DNA of 64,000 nucleotides. It comes from an uncultured Bacteroidia bacterium (GTDB lineage Bacteria; Bacteroidota; Bacteroidia; Bacteroidales; UBA932). The translations under genes were made by a program, and so were the position numbers. The notes under the pieces were generated by a model. The model did not search any database. It was not told the origin of the DNA and saw nothing but the letters and a program-made list of their open reading frames with translations. Position 1 is the stretch's first letter; each line of letters opens with the position of its first letter. The DNA is taken from assembly GCA_902798975.1 (NCBI GenBank), contig CADBYT010000004.1:142721-206720 (forward strand). The letters are read 5' to 3'. Positions 59,414-64,000 of the stretch are shown here, in pieces.

Positions 59414-60400
59414 CTAGAGATTTGGATTGCACTTCTTCCACTCGGAGGTCGGCGGAATGATGCCGAGCTCGATGATCTCATCGCGCATGGCGCAGAGATG
59501 CTCGTAGGAAGCCTGCAGGTCGGCCATTTCGGCGGCGGTGCCGGCAGGATCGGTGAAGTGCACGCCGGTCGCGTCGATCACGGACGGCATGGCCATCATC
59601 ACGTTCTTGAAGGAGGCGTTGTTGACATAGCAGCCGGCAGGCCAGGTGAACTTGTCACCGCCCATCGCAGCCTCGATCATCTTCACGGCATTGTAGGCAG
59701 GGCTCTGGAAAGAGCTGCGGCCGCGGAGCTTGATGATGTTGGAGCCACCCTGGATGGTGTCGTGCTTGATCTCGGCCCAGCGCTCGGCGGAAAGCTTCTT
59801 GTCCGCAAGCGGGGTGCCGTCGATGAGGGCCTTGGAGGCGAACACGGCCATCGCTTCGCCGTGACCGCCGTAGGTGTAGGCGTTCGTCACCTTGCACTGC
59901 TGCACACCGAACTCGAGGGCCAGCGCCTCCTGGAGGCGGGTGGAGTCAAGGGCGGCGAGGGTGGTCACGCACTCGGGCTTGACGCCGGAGTGGAGCAGGA
60001 CCACGAGACCGGTGAGGTCGGCCGGGTTGAAGATAACCACGATGTGTTTGACATCCGGGCAGTATTTCTTGACATCCTTGCCGAAATCCTCGGCGATCTG
60101 GCAGTTACCCTTGAGGAGGTCCTCACGGGTCATGCCTTCCTTACGGGGGGCGCCGCCGGAGGAGATGATGTATTTGGCATCCTTGTAAGCAACGGCCGGG
60201 TCGGTCGTCCAGGTGATGTTGGCGCCTTCGAAAGCACAGTGATCCATCTCGGCGACCACGCCGCGCAGACCGGGCTCATAGACATCATAAAGGCAGATGT
60301 TGGGGGTGAGTTTGAGCATCAACGCGGTCTGGGCCATGTTGGAGCCGATCATGCCCGCGGCACCGACGATGACCAATTTCTCATTAGTAAGATAGTTCAT
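59414..60400 (-). CDS. mdh: Malate dehydrogenase
   Basis: This 328-residue NAD-dependent enzyme has the nucleotide-binding GAAGMIGSNMA near residue 14, SSGGAPRKEGMTREDL near 80, and the YGGHGEAM stretch near 172 (active-site His). It belongs to the Bacteroidales-type malate/lactate dehydrogenase group. It interconverts malate and oxaloacetate in the reductive branch to succinate. The -7 box TATATTTG is at 60439-60446. Confidence 0.93.
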   Translation of the reverse strand: MNYLTNEKLVIVGAAGMIGSNMAQTALMLKLTPNICLYDVYEPGLRGVVAEMDHCAFEGANITWTTDPAVAYKDAKYIISSGGAPRKEGMTREDLLKGNCQIAEDFGKDVKKYCPDVKHIVVIFNPADLTGLVVLLHSGVKPECVTTLAALDSTRLQEALALEFGVQQCKVTNAYTYGGHGEAMAVFASKALIDGTPLADKKLSAERWAEIKHDTIQGGSNIIKLRGRSSFQSPAYNAVKMIEAAMGGDKFTWPAGCYVNNASFKNVMMAMPSVIDATGVHFTDPAGTAAEMADLQASYEHLCAMRDEIIELGIIPPTSEWKKCNPNL

Positions 60401-60438
60401 ATTGGGTTGTTTTAATTGACGTCTTTCGAAAAATCATG

Positions 60439-60446
60439 CAAATATA
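60439..60446 (-). promoter_or_regulatory. Predicted -7 promoter box (TATATTTG) for mdh
   Basis: The minus-strand TATATTTG lies 38 bases before the mdh ATG, 12 bases from the divergent box at 60458. Confidence 0.6.
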
Positions 60447-60457
60447 CAAAAAATCAT

Positions 60458-60465
60458 TATCTTTG
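60458..60465 (+). promoter_or_regulatory. Predicted -7 promoter box (TATCTTTG) for the phosphopantetheinyl transferase gene
   Basis: The plus-strand TATCTTTG is 18 bases before the ATG at 60484. Confidence 0.65.
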
Positions 60466-60483
60466 CGATGTTATAAACGTTTT

Positions 60484-61134
60484 ATGGCCCTATATCTCAT
60501 CAAAGATCTGGACGATGACTACCACTCGCGGGTAGGTGTCTGGCAGATCACAGAGACCGAGGAAGAACTACGCTCGCTCTCATCCGTTCCCTCCGACGAG
60601 ATGGAGGAAATTTCTTACATCAAGAGTGAATCCCTGCGCAAGCAGAAACTGGCCGTCCGCTGCCTGCTGGACGCGCTTTTCGAGGAAAAAGTCTATCTGA
60701 GCCACCACGATAACGGCAAGCCGTATATCGAGAACTCAGCCATGAATATCAGCATCACCCACACCAACCGCTACGTCGCCGTCATCCTGAATCCGACGGA
60801 CGAAGTGGGCATCGATTGCGAATCGCTCGACCGCGATTTTTCGGCCGTCAGGAAGAAAGCCCTTTCCGAAGATGAAATCGAGGAAGTGGACGAGATCGAC
60901 GAGGATCAGCGCAACGAGCAGCTCGCCATCTACTGGTGCGCCAAGGAAGCGGTGTACAAGATGATCTCGCAATACGGCGTCGATTTCGCCGAGCAGATCG
61001 AGATCGACGATTTCCGCCTGCGCGGAGAAGGTGAGCTGGTGGCCACCTTCACGGACAAGGACGGTTTCGAGGAGGAGTACGAACTCGAGTACATGACCTT
61101 CGACCGCCACGTCCTCGTCTGGGTGGTCGGCTGA
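60484..61134 (+). CDS. 4'-phosphopantetheinyl transferase
   Basis: This 216-residue Sfp-type enzyme transfers phosphopantetheine from CoA to carrier proteins such as acyl carrier protein. Motifs are VGIDCE near residue 107 and YWCAKEAVYK near 152, with NISITHTNR upstream. The start MALYLIKDLDDDY is preferred over an ATG 16 codons upstream, which precedes the promoter box. The AraC-type gene follows after 6 bases. Confidence 0.9.
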   Translation: MALYLIKDLDDDYHSRVGVWQITETEEELRSLSSVPSDEMEEISYIKSESLRKQKLAVRCLLDALFEEKVYLSHHDNGKPYIENSAMNISITHTNRYVAVILNPTDEVGIDCESLDRDFSAVRKKALSEDEIEEVDEIDEDQRNEQLAIYWCAKEAVYKMISQYGVDFAEQIEIDDFRLRGEGELVATFTDKDGFEEEYELEYMTFDRHVLVWVVG

Positions 61135-61140
61135 CGACGC

Positions 61141-62238
61141 ATGGAAGCGCAAGCGTTGCTTCAAGACATCGTCTTTCTCGTACTTTACGGGGGCGTAATG
61201 GGGCTGAGCATCGCAGCGGCGATCTATCTGCTGCTGCGGCGCAGCAATGCCATTGCGCCGGGGGTGACGCCTCCCAGGCGCCTGCGCCTATGGGCGGCGG
61301 CCATTATGCTGGAGAACGTGTTCAGCCACGTTTTATGGCTATTGTACTTCTGCCATCCTTCCATCCACGGTTACATTCTTGTCTGCACTCTGGACATCCT
61401 GCTGCTCATCCCCATCATATCCGGCTTTCTGCTGTCTATGCTGCAGGACCGGCACCGGCCCGTATGGCTGGTGGCCGTGGCGCTGGTCCCTGCCATTGTA
61501 TTGTCGGCCTTGGGTCTCATCTGCCAGGACGAGGCATTTATGGATTGGCTGCGCTTTTATGTCATTGCGCTCTTTGCGCTGTTCATGGTGTATATGTTCT
61601 TTGCCGTCCGGCGCTATGGATGCTGGCTCAGGGACAACTACGCCGATCTGGAGAACAAGGAGGTCTGGCAGAGCTTTCTGATACTGGCCGCGTTTGTGTT
61701 GTTGTCAATTGTTTACATCTTCACTTCTGAACAGACCACGACGCTGACCTATCTTCTCGAGTATGCCTGCATCATCATGATGGGCCTGCTGCTGTGGCGG
61801 GTGGAAACGTTGCAGTCCCTGAGCGAAAGCAGCCCGGAGGAGGCCGATGAGCCGGCCGAAGAGGAGCAGAAGGCCTCGGCACCGCAAGCCCTCCCCGTCG
61901 ATATCGCCCCGCTCCTGAAAAAGCACTGCGAGAACAAGCATCTCTACCTGCAGCACGATCTCTCCCTCTCCCAGCTCGCCCTGGTCGTCGGCACCAACCA
62001 TTATTATCTGAGCCAGTACTTCTCCCAGCAGGGGCTCACCTATAACGCGTACATCAACGGTCTGCGCATCCGTCATTTCATCCGCCTGTACGAAAAGGCG
62101 GTGGCCGAGAATCGCACGATCACCGCGCAGCAGCTGGCATTCGAGAGCGGATATCGTAGCTACAGCACCTTCAGCGCCGCTTTCAAACAACACACCGGGA
62201 AGTCCGTTTCGGCGTGGATGTGCGACGCCGGAGAGTAG
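61141..62238 (+). CDS. AraC-type regulator with seven-helix membrane domain
   Basis: This 365-residue protein has seven hydrophobic helices in residues 8-222, an acidic linker (EEADEPAEEEQ) and a C-terminal AraC/XylS double HTH (LSLSQLALVVGTNHYYLSQY; ITAQQLAFESGYRSYSTFSA). Such membrane-bound AraC regulators are frequent in Bacteroidota. It may regulate the following lipoprotein gene, in front of which a 15-bp direct repeat occurs. It may share the promoter of the phosphopantetheinyl transferase gene. Confidence 0.87.
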   Translation: MEAQALLQDIVFLVLYGGVMGLSIAAAIYLLLRRSNAIAPGVTPPRRLRLWAAAIMLENVFSHVLWLLYFCHPSIHGYILVCTLDILLLIPIISGFLLSMLQDRHRPVWLVAVALVPAIVLSALGLICQDEAFMDWLRFYVIALFALFMVYMFFAVRRYGCWLRDNYADLENKEVWQSFLILAAFVLLSIVYIFTSEQTTTLTYLLEYACIIMMGLLLWRVETLQSLSESSPEEADEPAEEEQKASAPQALPVDIAPLLKKHCENKHLYLQHDLSLSQLALVVGTNHYYLSQYFSQQGLTYNAYINGLRIRHFIRLYEKAVAENRTITAQQLAFESGYRSYSTFSAAFKQHTGKSVSAWMCDAGE

Positions 62239-62255
62239 AGCTCTCGCCCCCCTAC

Positions 62256-62291
62256 TTTCAGAATCTGCAATAATTGTTTCAGAATCTGCAA
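62256..62291 (+). promoter_or_regulatory. 15-bp direct repeat, possible operator for the AraC-type regulator
   Basis: TTTCAGAATCTGCAA occurs at 62256-62270 and, identically, at 62277-62291, 21 bases apart, which is two helical turns. It lies 18 bases after the AraC gene and 112 bases before the lipoprotein gene. The spacing matches how AraC proteins bind direct repeats. Nothing else is evident in 62292-62402. Confidence 0.6.
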
Positions 62292-62402
62292 GATTTGCAG
62301 GCCACAGGGCCGGCCCTATTGATATTTTGGGCCCGGGATGGTAGATTAGCGAAAGAGAACTGACTGAAGAGTAACACTAACAACTAACTAACCGTTTCAA
62401 AA

Positions 62403-64000
62403 ATGAGGAAATTGTTTTTAGCCATCGCCGTGGCGATGATGGGCATCCTCTTCGCAGGATGCAACAAAGACGTGGAACCCGATCGGGGTGTAGCCCAGAA
62501 GATTATCGGGAAATGGATTACCGCCGATTCCAACGGCAAGGCACTGCCGACCAACGAGAAAGTCGTTTACGATTTCATCTCCACCACCGAGGCCTACTCG
62601 AGTCTTTCCTTTATGGATGAAACGAGGAAAGCAGCCCCCTGGAAGAATCGTGAAAAGTCAGCCGTGGAGATTTTCGGCAACGATGTCACCCTCACCCAAA
62701 ACTTTGATGGTAGGACAGTCGTCATTGAACTCCATATCGAAAATATCTCGGACGCGTTCTTGATTGCCAAGCGCACCGTTACCATCCGGAAAGAAGGTGG
62801 CCTGGTCAAGTCCGAAGAAGACATCGTCCGCTGCGTGAAGCTGGACGAGGGCTTCAGCACGAAGATCCTGGGCATCTGGGAGGGCAGGATGACGAGCGAA
62901 AAATCTGCGTATGACGACGGTCAGGAGCACCGCTGGGAGTTCAAGGACGACGGCACCTTCGTGTACTTCGTCAGGAACGAGGCGGGCATCTGGGAGCCCG
63001 GCGACGACACGCTGAACGAATACTTCGTGGCCGGCAACCTGCTCTGCACCCGCTGGATAGAAAACGGCGTGGAGAACCGCGAGTGGTGGGAGATCGCCAC
63101 GATGAACGACAAGGCCATGATCTGGATCGCCCTGCGCGAGGAAAAAGATGGCAGCCAGTACACCGCCGCTTTCAGCATGGAAAAGATCAGTTTCCCTACG
63201 CAGGCCGAAGTGGAGGCTTCGATCCGCGGCAAGTGGATGAATTTCGAGGTGAACGGCGTACCCAGCCTGACCAATGAAAAGAGCGTGCTCACGATTCTCA
63301 CGTTCAACAAAGGTGCCATCAGCGCCTCCCTTTACGGCGACCCCGGTATGGAGACCGTGTGGAACGAACTCGAGGATGTGGATGTGACGATCAAGGACAA
63401 CGTCGTCTCGCTGATCAGCCAACCCAAACCCGCATTGGCGCTTAGGGTCGAAATGTTCATCACCTCCATCAACGATCAGGAAATGCACGCCGACGTGACG
63501 CTCTATATGACGGAGAACGGCACGGAGGTGAATACCGGTACCGCCCACGTTCATTACGAGAAAGTGAAGGAGCGCTTCAACAGAGAGATCCGGGGCCTCT
63601 GGGAAGGCCGGAGAACCGCCGGAGGAACCACGGAATATCACCGCTGGGAGTATCTGGGAGACGGCCATTACAACTTCTATCTCAAGACCGGAGAGGGTCA
63701 GTGGGTCATGATGGAGGACGAATTCTCCGAGTACTTCGTGGACGGCCGCCTGCTGTGCACCCGATGGAAGAACGCCGGCGAAGGCACCGTGGAGAACCGT
63801 GAATGGTGGGAGATCCGCAGCATCGAGAACGACACGATGATTTGGACCGCCCTGCGCCAGAACGAGTTGGGAGAGCAGTATGTAGAGTCCTTCGCCATGA
63901 ACAAGGTACAGGTCCCCACGGCCGACGAAATCATGCGTACCATCAAGAGCACCAAGTGGATGACGGAGAAGCTGAACGGCGAGATCGCCCTCACCAACGA
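62403..64000 (+). CDS. Lipoprotein with alternating repeated domains (C-terminus beyond window)
   Basis: This is an open reading frame of 532 codons without a stop before the window end. It starts MRKLFLAIAVAMMGILFAGC with a lipobox (Cys20). Two domain types alternate: type A (GKW...N.....L.TNEK, at about residues 35, 273 and 512) and type B (about 154-268 and 395-508), the latter sharing LLCTRW, NREWWEI and EYFV. It resembles lipocalin-like Bacteroidota surface proteins, but the family is not recognised. Its position after the AraC gene and its operator suggests regulation by it. Confidence 0.75.
   Translation, partial: MRKLFLAIAVAMMGILFAGCNKDVEPDRGVAQKIIGKWITADSNGKALPTNEKVVYDFISTTEAYSSLSFMDETRKAAPWKNREKSAVEIFGNDVTLTQNFDGRTVVIELHIENISDAFLIAKRTVTIRKEGGLVKSEEDIVRCVKLDEGFSTKILGIWEGRMTSEKSAYDDGQEHRWEFKDDGTFVYFVRNEAGIWEPGDDTLNEYFVAGNLLCTRWIENGVENREWWEIATMNDKAMIWIALREEKDGSQYTAAFSMEKISFPTQAEVEASIRGKWMNFEVNGVPSLTNEKSVLTILTFNKGAISASLYGDPGMETVWNELEDVDVTIKDNVVSLISQPKPALALRVEMFITSINDQEMHADVTLYMTENGTEVNTGTAHVHYEKVKERFNREIRGLWEGRRTAGGTTEYHRWEYLGDGHYNFYLKTGEGQWVMMEDEFSEYFVDGRLLCTRWKNAGEGTVENREWWEIRSIENDTMIWTALRQNELGEQYVESFAMNKVQVPTADEIMRTIKSTKWMTEKLNGEIALTN

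Noticed and set aside
59063-60415. 450-residue plus-strand frame over the P3 repeats, tRNA-Pro and mdh
   Set aside because: It crosses a tRNA and is antisense to mdh, so it cannot be a real gene.

Overview
This 64 kb window comes from a high-GC member of the Bacteroidales (Bacteroidota). The evidence is the promoter -7 box TAnnTTTG in front of many genes, a TonB-dependent receptor next to a DUF4249 lipoprotein, PorT-type outer-membrane barrels, GldH, RicT/PSP1, the order SUI1-DUF4271-hemD-rnpA-yidD, the PG0541 protein beside an RND pump, and the order rseC-rnfBCDGEA. I cannot fix the genus. Almost all of the window is chromosomal core. I see no rRNA, no CRISPR array, no transposase, no integrase and no phage genes.

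Layout. 1-5055: Rnf complex (rnfA cut by the window edge, then E, G, D, C, B) and rseC, all on the minus strand. 5042-9637: dnaB, a zinc-ribbon coiled-coil protein that needs a frameshift, a MerR-like regulator and two M23 peptidases. 9749-15377: TonB receptor, DUF4249 lipoprotein and a TPR lipoprotein with a cytoplasmic HTH. 15428-20536: an in-frame LptF-like permease/Fmt fusion and alaS. 20694-23566: a polyferredoxin membrane protein and a Tat-type aldo/keto reductase. 23694-30250: trmB, gldH, ricT, holB, a polyprenyl synthase, a LOG-family gene, an outer-membrane barrel, trxA and PG0541. 30247-35731: an RND efflux operon whose tolC gene is broken. 35796-45777: lgt, a MORN protein, two hypothetical proteins, pgk, an rRNA-type methyltransferase and a DUF2723 glycosyltransferase. 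45832-48279: SUI1, DUF4271, hemD, rnpA, yidD. 48365-55626: S24/S26 peptidase, HprK-like kinase, lepA, tkt, then divergently PqqD and an ABC exporter. 55630-60400: DedA, DUF456, barrel, mutY, lolD-like, tRNA-Pro and mdh. 60484-64000: phosphopantetheinyl transferase, membrane AraC regulator and a repetitive lipoprotein cut by the window edge.

The most unusual feature is a set of palindromic elements found both between genes and in frame inside conserved genes. Family P1 (three copies: two in trmB, one in the HprK-like gene) encodes a TSGxAGPLP peptide, and its terminal stems differ between copies but stay complementary. Family P2 (after yidD and inside mutY) carries next to it an inverted copy of the adjacent host sequence, which makes a perfect 16-bp or 13-bp hairpin. 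Family P3 (after the 41784 methyltransferase gene, and twice before tRNA-Pro) is a double-stem hairpin with compensatory changes. Family P4 is a REP of the CGTCATnCC...GGnAT type, intergenic at 9.7 kb and translated inside fmt, the polyferredoxin gene and rnpA. Together they look like small structured mobile elements that conserved proteins tolerate, comparable in concept to Rickettsia palindromic elements. I know of no description of these families, but could not search. Other points of interest are the LptF-Fmt fusion, the split PqqD/HprK/S26/ABC cassette, a 15-bp direct repeat at two-helical-turn spacing beside the AraC regulator, and several promoters placed so close to the start codon that the mRNA would be nearly leaderless.
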